NCBI GenBank assembly: GCA_033220425.1
Contig: CM065648.1
Coordinates: 2,294,001-2,358,000, forward strand
Direction: 5' to 3'
Source of the DNA: Lepraria neglecta
Taxonomy: Eukaryota; Ascomycota; Lecanoromycetes; Lecanorales; Stereocaulaceae
DNA length: 64,000 nucleotides
This document shows positions 33,565 through 43,982 of the stretch, one piece after another. The position numbers and the translations under genes are program-made. How positions within the stretch are numbered: the stretch's first letter is position 1; each line of letters begins with the position of its first letter. The notes under the pieces were generated by a model. It was not told the DNA's origin, did no database searches, and worked only from the letters and a program-made list of their open reading frames with translations.

Positions 33565-34287
33565 GATGAAGGTTGTATTGTTTTCAGTAGTGTATGTGTT
33601 AATTGGTAGATATTGTTGTGTAGAGATCGAGATAGAAGAAGCTGCTGCAGCCCCATTATATGTGAGAAGGGTGCATATACACTCATGGTATCGATCTTCC
33701 CGATCTGCAGATTGGCGTTATCTGCTGCCACATTCGTCACGTTGCGCATGCTTGATAGAGTCGAATTGGTCTTGACCTGTTCGTTTTATGTCTCTAATCC
33801 CGAATTTGGAACCTGACTTTCAAATCCCGAAGCTAGTCACGTGACCTTGCGGAGAACAACCACGATAAACGCATCAGCCATCATTGGCTACCGATCAACA
33901 ACGTGAAAGATGTGTGTCTCTCCGGAAGCAGAAAAGATCGACGTCCATGGTCGTCGTCCCCGAATGTCAAATCCTCGGTCTTTGCATGGACCCCCAGTGC
34001 ACGACGGTGAAACGGAGACCCTGTCCTCCACCCGATGCGGAGATTAAATGGGTGTAGAGATCCGGAGCGTAGAGTCTGGACGTGACAAAGATATTTGTGA
34101 AATTGAAGGGATCTGAAATGCCAGTGTAGGCTACTGCACATGTGACAAGCGCTGACCGTATTCTTCGCCACTTTTTGAAGTTTTTCGCCTCGAAGCATAT
34201 AATCCGAGACTAGTTGTCACGCAAGAGAAACGCATTCCTGCCTCTCTCAAACCTTAGTATTTGTACTCCCTGCTTGAGTTGTTCAAA
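33565..34287. promoter_or_regulatory. bidirectional promoter, sulfhydrylase / aspartokinase
   Basis: Contains the palindrome GTCACGTGAC at 33836-33845. Its CACGTG core is the Cbf1-type E-box known from sulfur-regulated yeast genes. Two copies of AATCCCGAA lie just beside it at 33796-33804 and 33823-33831; the second extends to AAATCCCGAA, matching the other cluster promoter. No coding signal. Confidence 0.5.
33836..33845. promoter_or_regulatory. GTCACGTGAC palindrome (E-box / Cbf1-like site)
   Basis: A perfect 10-bp palindrome about 270 bases from the sulfhydrylase start and 440 from the aspartokinase start. CACGTG is bound by bHLH factors such as Cbf1, which with Met4 controls methionine genes in yeast. 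Use here is inferred. Confidence 0.5.
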
Positions 34288-36505
34288 ATGAAGGAATTAG
34301 ATAGTAGCTACGTCGTGCAGAAGTTTGGGGGTACCAGTTTGGGCAAGCTCCTGGACACGATCACTGGCACCATAATTCCCGGCTCCCTTGAGTCCGATAG
34401 AGTGATTGTTGTTTGTTCAGCTCGGTCTGGGACGAGCAAGTCAACAGGAACGACACAATTACTGCTCGAGGCCATCAACCATGCTACAGACCCTAGCGCA
34501 GGTTCTGGAGAGAGACTTGATTCCATCATAAACCTGATCCGAGACGAGCATTTGAAGGCCATTGAATCGGCCGTGGTAAGCGGGTCTGTACAATCTGGTC
34601 CGCTAGAGGAGAGTATAGTTGAAGACTGCGAAGGCCTCCGGAGCTTTCTTCATGCGGCCCACGTAAGTCAATTTCCATAGCCGCCATAGTTGTATCAAGA
34701 ACTGAATCAATTAATTTACCCATTCAACTAGACCATTGGAGAATTGTCTCCTCGCTCGCAAGACCGAGTAATTGCCCTTGGTGAAACATTAGCATGCCGC
34801 ATAACGGCAGCGTCATTGGAGAGCAAGGTTCGTCAAGCCTCCTCTATGCTATCGAGACACTGGTGGACCTTCTCCTAATCCGACACATTAGGGTGTTAGT
34901 GCCGAAGTCGTGCTATTGAACGACATAATTGAGCAAGCTTTCCAAGGCAGCCCACAAGGACCAGAAGCAGCATATGAGGAGCTTGGTGCTCAATTTTTTG
35001 AAGTTATCTCTCAAAAGATTGGCGAAGCTGTTGTGAAATGCGGCGACAAGGTGCCCGTAGTCACCGGTACGTGGTTGATAGATGCAAAAGCGAGAGTATC
35101 CACTAACAAACAGTACAGGTTTCTTTGGAAAGATGCCAACTGGTCTTCTTCAAAGCGTTGGCCGTGGTTATTCTGATCTTTGCGCAGCGATGTGTGCCGT
35201 AGGAGTTGGTGCTCGAGAACTCCAAATCTGGAAGGAGGTCGATGGAATATTTACTGCAGATCCAAGCAAAGTACCATCCGCAAGGCTACTTGCCACGGTG
35301 ACTTCGGAAGAAGCAGCTGAGTTGACTTATTTTGGGAGTGAGGTTAGTAATTTTCACGTCTTTTGGGAGTTCCCTCAGCCTCCAGATTGCTGTCAAGTTT
35401 TCACCTATGTTCAGCTGACGTTGCGTGATCTAATCATCTAGGTCATACATCCCTTGACCATGGAACAAATCCAGAAGTCAAACATTCCCTTGCGGTTAAA
35501 AAACGTCAAAAATCCTGATGGAGCTGGGACGGTCATATATCCAACCAGTCTTCCTTCATATTTCGCTTCGGTTGCAACGTCAAACGGCTCCAACGGCTAC
35601 AACGGCAATACAACAACAGCTTATTCCGGCACCTCGACACTACAATCTGTCTTCATGAGAACCAACGGTTATCATGGTGACGGAGATATGCAAAACCCTT
35701 ATCGGCGGACACCAACGGCTATGACAGCCAAGGATTCCATTGTCATCATCAACGTGCTCTCTCACAGCAACAGCAAATCCCACGGCTTCTTAGCCAAGAT
35801 TTTTGAGCGACTAGACCATCACAAACTCGTAGTGGATCTAGTTACAACAAGCGAGAAATCAGTCAGCCTCGCTGTGTCGTCGGCGACGGAAGACGAAAGT
35901 GCTCTCAAGAAAGCAACGGCTGAGATCGGAAAACTAGGCACTGTAAGTTAGAGAAGATGGCTTGCAACAGCTCGAAATACGAACGTTTTCTGACATTATG
36001 CGAACCAAACAGGTCTCTATAACCACTGGAGTGTCGATTATCTCTGTTGTGGGCCACAAGATGCGTAACATGGTTGGTATTGCTGGTGAGCTTGCACTTC
36101 GCTCTGCTGGATGAAAGAAAAGATCTGTTGACTAATGGCCGCTTTGTTCTTCGCAGGCGAGGTATTCTCTACCCTTGCAAGCGCCAAAATCAATATCTAC
36201 CTTATTAGTCAAGGAGCAAGTGAGATAAATATATCGTAAGTGATGTATCCTGAGAGCCTTGACTCGCCTGGTGACTGATAAATATGTAGGTTCGTTGTTA
36301 AGGAAGAACAAGCGCTGGTTGCCATGAACGCAGTCCATGCGAATATTTTAAAGATTCCGGCTTTGTCAGAGCAGCAGAATAGCTTCTCTTACGGTCAGTA
36401 TAGTAGTGGACTTTTGACAGTCCATCCCTGCATCAAGCAACCTTCTAGCTCTAGGAAAGACATTGGCTAACGTATTTCGTGAGTAGGACCTTGGTTCTTT
36501 TGAGA
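34288..36505 (+). CDS. aspartokinase
   Basis: Aspartate kinase, first step from aspartate toward homoserine, threonine and methionine. 547 residues in nine exons: 34288-34662, 34732-34827, 34892-35066, 35119-35342, 35442-35942, 36013-36085, 36157-36235, 36290-36393, 36489-36505. Catalytic region: VVQKFGGTSLGK, VVCSARSGTSK, GETLACR, GFFGKMPTGLLQSVGRGYSDL, WKEVDGIFTADP and the EVIHPLTMEQI block. Two C-terminal ACT regulatory domains follow (INVLSHSNSKSHGFLAKIF; VGIAGEVFSTLASAKINIYLISQGASEINIS). A Gly/Asn/Thr-rich insertion of about 45 residues lies between kinase and ACT parts. Equivalent to yeast Hom3 and Fusarium FUB3. The ACT1 segment TTSEKSVSLAV departs from the yeast STSEVHVSMAL, which could alter feedback control (inference). 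Confidence 0.93.
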
Positions 36506-37059
36506 GTGGATCGACAGCCAGTACGGCAGGGTTTTGTTTGGCGTTCATTGGACGGAGTGGTTCGATTTCTCTGCGAGTGTGATGGCAAGGGAACACAGGA
36601 GTTTCTTGCCCATCGAAAAAGCGACCTTAGTCTGCTTAGTCGTGTATAGCATGTCGTCTCGTCGAAATACGAATACCCGATAACCAGTTCAGAGTCCATG
36701 GGGAACTTGGGACAGTCCGGAAGTAAGAATACAAAAGCAGAGGAAATCGCGAAGAGGAAAATCAGTCTAATTTAAATTTTTAGCGCGCCAAATCGCGTCA
36801 GTCTCAGCCCTATAATTAAACAACCTGTTAGCAAGGAAAGCTTTGAGGGTGCTCTAAGTAGGCATCTTGCATTTCTTTCATAGATATTGCATTTGAATCA
36901 CTTCTATCGTAGGATCGTATCATGGAGAATGGAGACTATACTTTTATTGTAAGGGAATGTGGGTATATCAGGGGAATAGATCTCCCAATGCTCCAGACAT
37001 ACAACGCCAAGCTAGCAAAACCCCATAGGAAAGTCGTAGAGGGCGAACATAGGACCTGC
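36506..37059. other. intergenic, no supported gene
   Basis: Between the convergent aspartokinase and secreted-protein genes. Nothing recognised. Confidence 0.5.
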
Positions 37060-37815
37060 CTAGTAAGCTGTTAACACCATCGCCTGCGTGTTAACAAACC
37101 AGCTTTTCTCATCAGCCGTCTGCACCATGTCGCTCTGAACAGTGCTAGGGGCTACGGAGACGCCAGCGACACTGCCGGCCCCAACATATGCTGTAAAGCT
37201 CGCCATCAGCTGGAAGAATTGCACCACGTCAGCTGGGGCATTGGTATCCATGTAGATGTGCGTCAATTCGCCGTTCGAGCCTTGCTGGAGGTAGTACGAG
37301 GAGACAAGTAGTTGCGCTTTGTTGGTGGTTTTCGGCCAGGCAGCATTAGCTTTGGCTAGGGTATTCTGCTCGCCGCTGACGGAGGGCAGCTGGTGACCGT
37401 TGATATTCCGTGGCTGGCCATCTGCGGGGCCAAGTGTGCTATCACTCATGCCGAGTTGGTAGTCGACATCGTACCACGTGCCCTCCATGCCATCTAAGGG
37501 CGCTGCGAAGTTGATCTCGTGCCGCGCACCATTGACGTTGTTTATTATAGCTGTGATGGCACCATTGAAGCCTGAGCCGGGATGAATAACTATTGTTTCC
37601 CCAGGATTGACAGTGAAGCCTGGACTTGACTCGCAGGAAGGTGTGGGGAAGTATCCCGAGGTGAATTCGACTTTGTAGCAGATCCATGTGGAGCCGGTAT
37701 TTTGGATATTGATGACGGGATCGTAAGGGGACCAAATGCCCGGAAGGCCGGTGCTTTGGGCCGAAACCACCGCCAGAATGGTGGCCAGAGCTGCGAATTT
37801 GTAGGGAGAAAGCAT
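37060..37815 (-). CDS. secreted protein of unknown function
   Basis: Single-exon gene for 251 residues. A clear signal peptide is present (MLSPYKFAALATILAVVSAQ, cleavage likely after SAQ). The mature part is rich in Gly, Asn, Thr and Ser, with only two Cys (WICYKV and PTPSCESS), which could form one disulfide. Mid-protein it has a beta-rich look (GETIVIHPGSGFNGAITAIINNVNGARHEINFAAPLDG). I recognise no enzyme family or catalytic motif. No GPI-type tail: the C-terminus (QAMVLTAY) is too short and not preceded by a hydrophobic stretch. Could be a wall or host-interaction protein; no evidence for either. Confidence 0.75.
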   Translation of the reverse strand: MLSPYKFAALATILAVVSAQSTGLPGIWSPYDPVINIQNTGSTWICYKVEFTSGYFPTPSCESSPGFTVNPGETIVIHPGSGFNGAITAIINNVNGARHEINFAAPLDGMEGTWYDVDYQLGMSDSTLGPADGQPRNINGHQLPSVSGEQNTLAKANAAWPKTTNKAQLLVSSYYLQQGSNGELTHIYMDTNAPADVVQFFQLMASFTAYVGAGSVAGVSVAPSTVQSDMVQTADEKSWFVNTQAMVLTAY

Positions 37816-38634
37816 GCTTATTGCTCTTTATCTTCGTCGCCAGCGAGAAGTTTGCAAAAATATGGTGACCTTAGAAGAAATGGTCTCCACAAAGTGTCGC
37901 TTTGGCGATAAACCCTAGATCCTGTGTGTGAGGTCTGCAAAAACTTGGCAGAGCTGCAATTTTACTTTCCTGACGGAGAAGGGTGCTTGTCGATCATGTA
38001 AAACGAGTGGAAATGAGCAATTGATATCAAAGACAAAGCACCATTATTCGGCACCAGTTTGGTTCAATAAGAGGCTCGTGGAACAAAAAAGAAGCTGAAA
38101 GGGCTAATTTTTTCGAGGAGCGCATTATTCAGCCGGATGTTCTCTTCGTTAAGAATCCATGTGTGTTTTTTATTTATACATCATAGGAAAGCCACCGGAA
38201 GAGATTAGAAGCAATTCAACTTCTCCGATTGGCTAAATGGGAAAGTGTCTGGAGAGGGTGCAATGCAGACAATGCCGCACAATACTAAGAGCACTGAGTG
38301 GAATAAAGTGCTGCTAGACATGGCAAAGGACGAACTTGTTCGCGGTGCTGCAAGACTTCGAGACTTGACTTTAAAAGAACTCTAGGAGATTGTCCCACTT
38401 TACTTTTGACCTAGGTCAGATACCGAGGCCTCTCCTAATCAAGCTATCCACAAGTGGGTGATACTCGGCCTAAGGGTCACTATACAGTGCTTGAGGGGGT
38501 AAGTCTTGCATTCATAGCACGTAATTCATAGAAGCTCCCAGGTGTAGAATTCAGTTGCAGGAATGCTAGCCAGATGAGCCAGAACCTCTAATTGCGTCCA
38601 CGTCCAGCTGGAGAGGTCTTGAATCTGCTCTCAG
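37816..38634. other. intergenic, no supported gene
   Basis: Upstream of the secreted-protein gene and downstream of the histidine-phosphatase gene. Nothing recognised. Confidence 0.5.
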
Positions 38635-39715
38635 TTACGCAGCAATGCTCGTGGGTGACAAGCTCGCGGGAAATGTCTCCGCCTTCACCAATACAGGGAT
38701 CACACCGCCTGTCTGCAAGCGAAATGGCCGATGCCAAAGGTCCCTTAGAAGTGCGGAGATAGCCCCTGAGTGGGCAGTGAATGATATATAGGTGCTGCTA
38801 TCATGCGTAAAAACGTCATCTAGCAGTTTCTTCAACCGAGCATCAAGGTCCGGGTCGCTCTCGCGGACATCAGGACTCCAGAGCTCGTCATTCTCAGCGA
38901 AACCAGGTTCGAAGACGTAAGGCGGGAACTCGCTATGAAGGTAAGTCTTGTTGCTACGACGGTCACAGGTATGGACTCCATTGACTTCTCGGAGAAACTC
39001 TTTTACTTCTGGGATGAATGGCTGGGTGTCTGGGAGTTCCAGCTCGGAGAATGTTATGTTCGCTGTGGCCAGACATCGATGCAGTGGACTAGTGTAGTAT
39101 TTTTGGGGAACTGGTATCTTTTGGGTGGTGATCTCGGCCTTCCAAAAGTTGTTGGCTATCTGGGCTTGCTGGATGCCTTTGTCAGTCAAATGAGCGTCGG
39201 CCCAGGTGACGGTGTCGTTCCCATCGAGCTTTGACCAGTAAGCCTTTTCCTCATCAGCGTCTCAACAGCAAAACATAATCGAGACAACCCACGTCCCAGG
39301 CCAAAGTGCCGTAAAAGTCCTCTGCTACGTTATGTACACCTTCCCCATGCCGTCCCTGTCAACACATCAGTCCAGTTTCTTCCTAGCCGCAGGGTTCCAT
39401 ACAATGTAGAGAATCTTGTATTGCACATTGTCTGCACTCTGGATGTTCAACTGCGAAACTTGGTGATCAAAACGTTGCCATTGGGTCTTCTTGCGTTCTG
39501 GATCATATGGGGCGTCTGTGTCGTAGGTTCTGTTGATCAATCCGAAATTAACAGCTGTCTAGATTGCATTAATCGCTAACTTTACGTCTCAGGTTTGAAT
39601 GCAGTACATAGTCGAATATTGACGGGTCGGTGCCAGGCTCATCTTGAAGGAAGAAGCCCGTTAGAGTTGTGTATTTGATGCGCGAGGATCTCGCTTCTCG
39701 ACCAGATATAACCAT
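38635..39715 (-). CDS. histidine phosphatase superfamily (PGAM-like) protein
   Basis: A 311-residue member of the phosphoglycerate-mutase-like phosphatase family (yeast Pmu1 type), using a phosphohistidine intermediate. Four exons: 39715-39608, 39558-39403, 39355-39293, 39243-38635. Joining exons 2 and 3 creates the catalytic motif IGRHGEGVHN. Upstream is the family's N-terminal block (YTTLTGFFLQDEPGTDPS, FGLINRTY, TQWQRF). Downstream are GNDTVTWADA, LTDKGIQQA, YYTSPLHRCL and the second catalytic His in FTAHSGAISALL. The longest single frame begins only at 39189 and misses the active-site histidine, so the exon model matters. Substrate unknown. The region 39243-39715 has no long open frame of its own. 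Confidence 0.88.
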
Positions 39716-40159
39716 CAAGAAATAGAGCACTGTCCCAAGGAACAGGCAGACTCTAAACCAAACTACCGATCAGTATCAGGGTGTTCGGAGTCGTCTCAGC
39801 AGATCAATGGCTTTGAATATGAGTGCGGAGCGTACACAAAAACCTCGATTCTGCAGAGACTAGCCCACAGCCTCAGCCTGTTTCGTCTTATATACATTCC
39901 ATATCAGGACCCCAAGAGCGGCGGAGCTATCTTCTAGTAATCATCCGGTTTAAAATCTCTTGCAAACAGGCAGGCACGCTGGTGGTGGATATTTCTCGAG
40001 GGCAGGCGATATGATTGTGGTAGGGCTGAGCGACCCAAAGACGCCAAGGCCGACTAGCGCGTGTCTCAGCTTCTTCCGGCGGCATTATTGACCTTCTGAC
40101 CCCCAGCATATCAACGACGTATTCGAGGACACAGACTACAGGCAGTAACACTCCTTACA
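39716..40159. other. divergent promoter region
   Basis: Between the phosphatase and GILT-like genes, both reading outward. Nothing else recognised. Confidence 0.5.
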
Positions 40160-40972
40160 ATGGACGAGAAGAACGATATGGAGAAACACCTTAGCCGCAA
40201 GTCACCTCTGCCTATATACCAGACAAAGCATGAACCACCGCCGTCAAACACGCTGGGACGCCGCTCACGGCGGTCACTCACCCTCTACGCTACTGCTACC
40301 TTCTTCACCTTTCTAATCATCACGTATGGCTCTCCCCTCTTGTTCCCGAGCCTCTACCCAAGACCATATCCTGGACAATCGAGCCCGCAGTCGAGCCTGT
40401 CCAGCACAAATCAGTCCAGTCTTGTGCCGCTCGAAGCGCACATCATGAGCAAATGTCCAGATGCCAAAACGTGCCTCGAAGAATTAGTCGTTCCTGCTAT
40501 GCAGCAGATCGTTGACAAAGTCGACTTCCGGCTGTCGTATATTGGAAAGGTTGATGAGAACGATACAATCCACTGTATGCACGGATCGACCGAATGCCTG
40601 GGCAACATGCTGGGCCTCTGCGCCAATGATCTTTTCCCAAACAATCCAAAGATCTCGTTGGGCTTCAGCACCTGCCTGATCATGTCGTATCAACGCATAC
40701 CTTCGCGAGATCTTGTCCAGAGTTGTGCCTTAGAACACGGCATCTCATTCGACGACCTGAACGCCTGCATAAGTGAGGAGGGGAAAGGGCTGGATCTTTT
40801 AGAAGCCAGTGTGAAGAGAAGCGAGAAGGCTGGCGTGAAGAAGAGCTGCACGGTGCGGGTGGGAGGAGAGCAATGGTGTGTGATGGACGGAGGGAAATGG
40901 AAAGATTGTGAAGGAGGCCATAAAGTGAAAGATCTGGTTGAGGAGGTGGAACGACTTTACAGAGCGAATTGA
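40160..40972 (+). CDS. GILT-family (lysosomal thiol reductase-like) membrane protein
   Basis: Single exon, 270 residues. A basic cytoplasmic start (RRSRRS) is followed by one membrane span at about residues 40-62, then a luminal or extracellular part, so a type II protein. The luminal region has the GILT thioredoxin-like pattern: HIMSKCPDAKTCLEELVVPAM, DFRLSYIGK, CMHGSTECLGNMLGLCANDLFP. In animal GILT the active site is CXXC; here the two N-terminal Cys are five residues apart (CPDAKTC), so thiol-reductase activity is uncertain. Nine or more further Cys suggest a disulfide-rich fold. Close fungal relatives appear to share this spacing, from memory. Confidence 0.82.
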   Translation: MDEKNDMEKHLSRKSPLPIYQTKHEPPPSNTLGRRSRRSLTLYATATFFTFLIITYGSPLLFPSLYPRPYPGQSSPQSSLSSTNQSSLVPLEAHIMSKCPDAKTCLEELVVPAMQQIVDKVDFRLSYIGKVDENDTIHCMHGSTECLGNMLGLCANDLFPNNPKISLGFSTCLIMSYQRIPSRDLVQSCALEHGISFDDLNACISEEGKGLDLLEASVKRSEKAGVKKSCTVRVGGEQWCVMDGGKWKDCEGGHKVKDLVEEVERLYRAN

Positions 40973-42133
40973 ATTGCTGAAGTTGCCATATCCGACCTTT
41001 CCCTTAAGAAAGTGCAGTTTCTCATGATTGACTCAGTTTGGCCGTACCGTTCGCGTCTCAAGGAAGGGTGGCACGTGTTTTGCTATCCTTGGCCTCGATA
41101 AATTTTGAGGGCAAAAGTCTAATGGTTATGATGGATGGTGCACTGGCCTTTCAGGCGCCACAAACCTTTCCTAGAAGCCCAAAACACCTTGATCTAGGGT
41201 GAGCTTTCCCAGAATGGGAAAGCAAGGTCTTGCGCCGTGATTGGAAACCAATCAGGTCAGACTCAATTGCTGACCACTGCCGCAAGAGGTTGAGGTTTAA
41301 GTGATGATAACAAAGGAACCCAAAATACAATCCGTCAACATTACCTCACATCAAGAAATACGAGCAATGTCTTCATTGTACTTTCTCGTCATGGCGTTTA
41401 TGCAGTGTACTCATACTGAAACCCGCAGTTATCCAGCGAAAGAAATCTCATGGAATTTGTGTCTGGAAAACTCAAGTTCTCCACTTTCAAAATTCTATGT
41501 GTGGGAGCAGCCTTACTCTCAATATTCCTCCCTTGCAAGAAAAGCTACTGACGAATGTGTCATCTCTGTGGTTGATCGGAAGCTGGCGGATAATCATAGG
41601 GTAATGTCGGAGCTTTCGTCAAAAATTTGCATATGTGTTTATACTTCTGGACGCCTCGTTTTAAGCTAATGATGGCCTTATTGCTCAGTACATTCAATAG
41701 CAAGAGATCTATACCCTGCACGTTCCACCCTTTGTGGATCGAGGCTGAGGAAGTTTCCATTTGCTTTCTAGGGCTCTGGACGCCAAGCTCGAACTTAACG
41801 GCGAATCGCTGCCTTGGGGTTACCAATAGGGTTAATGCACTGACATAGTTTGAGCAAGATATCTCAGCCTTACTACCCTCGAACATGTTTCAGAACGCCA
41901 TCAATAGCTCGCGCGAAAGCTATCGCTATGTTTGGAAACGCGACTCCACTCCCTGGCGATGAGTCCTCTTAACAACAGCGAGTGGTAATGCGCACTGGCC
42001 CACTTGGAACTGTGGCCTGGTATAAGAGCAGTCTTCACTCCCATTGAACTTCTTCCGTCCTTCAACCTCATTCGCTCGTTACTTTTACTTCACACACCAC
42101 CACACTCGTTAATCACCTGCGTTCACTGCAGCC
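40973..42133. other. intergenic, no supported gene
   Basis: An open frame at 41301-41669 has no recognisable domain and poor composition. The last part is the promoter of the wall-protein gene. Confidence 0.45.
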
Positions 42134-43366
42134 ATGCAGTTCAGCATCGAATTGGTGGTCTCCTTCATGGCCTTCGCCATGGCCTCCCCATGTTTGGGAT
42201 GCAAATGGCACGGCTATGGCACAGGCACCGGCACCGGCACCGGCACCGGCACCGGCACCGGCACCGGTTCCGTGCCAACTGGCAACATGCCCATGTCTAT
42301 TGGCGGCACAGCTCCTCCAATGTCAACCAGCACACCTCCTTTCCCCATGAGAAACAGCACTGCCCCGATGCCCACTGGATCAATGGCAACCGGCACTCCA
42401 ATCGCTGTTCCATTCCCTGTCACCATCACCATGACCAGGCCTTGCCCAACTTGCCTACCTGTACCAGTGACCTTTACCAGCGGCATCCCCGTCACCAAGA
42501 GCTTCCCATTCATCCAGACAGTGACCAAGCCTTGCCCTACCTGCCTTGTGGCTTCCATCTCTACAATCCCCAACGTCCCAGTCACCACCGTCACTCTAGA
42601 TTTCACCACTGGATTTGCTGTCGAGACCATCACAGAGGAAGTCGTCGTCTCGAGTTGCCCACCTGTCCTTGTTACCTCCACCGCTGCCAACGGAGCTGTC
42701 ACCGTGGTGACTGAGACTGCTGTTGTGGTCCAATCCACCGCCGCCAACGGCGAAGTCATCGTTGAGACTCAGACTCTGGCTCCAGCCATCGCGACTGCCG
42801 CTACTAGCCAAATTGCTGGTGAGACTGCCACTACTGTTCTGGACACTTCTACTGCCGCCAACGGAGTTGTTACCGTTGAGACCGTCCCTGCTGTTCTGGT
42901 CACTTCCACTGCCGCCAACGGAGCTATCACCGTTGAGACTGTCCCTGCTACTTTAGTCGCTTCCACTGCCGCCAACGGAGCTATCACTGTTGAGACTGTC
43001 CCTGCTGGTTTGGTCACCTCCACTGCCGCCAACGGAGCTATCATTGTTGAGACTTTTCCTGCTGTTTTGGTCACCGCCACTGCTGCCAACGGAGCTGTCA
43101 CCGTCCAGACTCAAGCCGCTGCCCCAGGCACCGCACAGAGCCCTGCTACCGCTCAAAACCCATCTACCAACCAGAGCCCTGCTACCAACCAGAGCCTTGC
43201 TACCAACCAGAGCCCTGCTACTGCCCAGAACCCATCTACCAACCAGAGCCCAGCCACCAACGCCAATACTGGTGAAACTCCTCTAGCATTTACTGGCGCT
43301 GCCACCTCATTCAGGGTGCCTACCTCCATGATGGCTGCGTTCGCTCTATACGCTATGGTCTTGTAA
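42134..43366 (+). CDS. repeat-rich GPI-type cell-wall protein
   Basis: Single exon, 410 residues. Signal peptide at the start (MQFSIELVVSFMAFAMASP), then a GT-dipeptide run coded by (GGCACC)n at about 42225-42268. A Thr/Pro region follows with two copies of a TKPCPTCL-like Cys motif. From about residue 175 to 335 come 19-residue units of the form STAANGAITVETVPAVLVT, roughly seven or eight, the middle ones nearly identical. After them is a NQSPAT/NPST repeat. The end (hydrophobic MMAAFALYAMVL after a small-residue site) fits a GPI anchor signal. Ser/Thr content suggests heavy O-mannosylation. Likely a wall or adhesin-like surface protein; ligand unknown. Confidence 0.85.
   Translation: MQFSIELVVSFMAFAMASPCLGCKWHGYGTGTGTGTGTGTGTGTGSVPTGNMPMSIGGTAPPMSTSTPPFPMRNSTAPMPTGSMATGTPIAVPFPVTITMTRPCPTCLPVPVTFTSGIPVTKSFPFIQTVTKPCPTCLVASISTIPNVPVTTVTLDFTTGFAVETITEEVVVSSCPPVLVTSTAANGAVTVVTETAVVVQSTAANGEVIVETQTLAPAIATAATSQIAGETATTVLDTSTAANGVVTVETVPAVLVTSTAANGAITVETVPATLVASTAANGAITVETVPAGLVTSTAANGAIIVETFPAVLVTATAANGAVTVQTQAAAPGTAQSPATAQNPSTNQSPATNQSLATNQSPATAQNPSTNQSPATNANTGETPLAFTGAATSFRVPTSMMAAFALYAMVL
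42845..43135 (+). repeat. intragenic 57-bp minisatellite
   Basis: Near-identical 57-bp units coding STAANGAITVETVPAVLVT follow each other within the wall-protein gene, flanked by more diverged copies from about 42670. Such arrays change copy number by recombination or slippage. Confidence 0.8.
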
Positions 43367-43982
43367 TCAAAAATGATCTTACTTTAGGCGTTGGAGGAGT
43401 TGGAGGAGTGGGAGTAGTTGAAGGAGTTAAGGAATTGAAGATAAACTTGATTTGAATATTTGAAGTGGTAATGGGCGGATTGAAAGGGAAAGGGAAAAAT
43501 TAAAAGCCTGGATCTTGATGTTTTTAATAGAATGTCGTTATTTCGTGTTCTGAGCACTAATGTCTTTGCTAATAGCGATCGTCCAGCCATACAATTTAAA
43601 CCAGCGCTTCTTGATCTTATCCTTCATGCGTTCTTGCGTTCACGGATAGATCATGGTGACTGCATAGCGCTTGGAGTCATGGAATAGACATTGAGCAGAT
43701 AGATCAATCGAACCGCTAGTGCTTACCAATTCTTCTTAACATCACCATCGCCATCATTCATCATCCAAACGATCCTTAGTCTTCAACAAATTATAGCGAA
43801 TGGGAAAATGAAGCTATTCGCAAAGGCCATTCGTCAGCGTGTATAAATTAGCCGAGCCGATCCGAATCTTCAACTTCTTTTGTCCCCTAGCCCGTCACCC
43901 CCGTCGCAAAACCACCAAGCTTGCGCAAGACTTTGAATACAACTTCACCTACTCCAAGAACTGTATAGTCCCTTCCACCAGC
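43367..43982. other. intergenic, no supported gene
   Basis: 3' end of the wall-protein gene and promoter of KEI1. A purine-rich GGAGGAGTTGGAGGAG stretch follows the stop codon. Confidence 0.5.

Noticed and set aside
41301-41669. 122-codon open frame upstream of the wall-protein gene
   Set aside because: No recognisable motif and irregular composition; an antisense frame overlaps it equally well.
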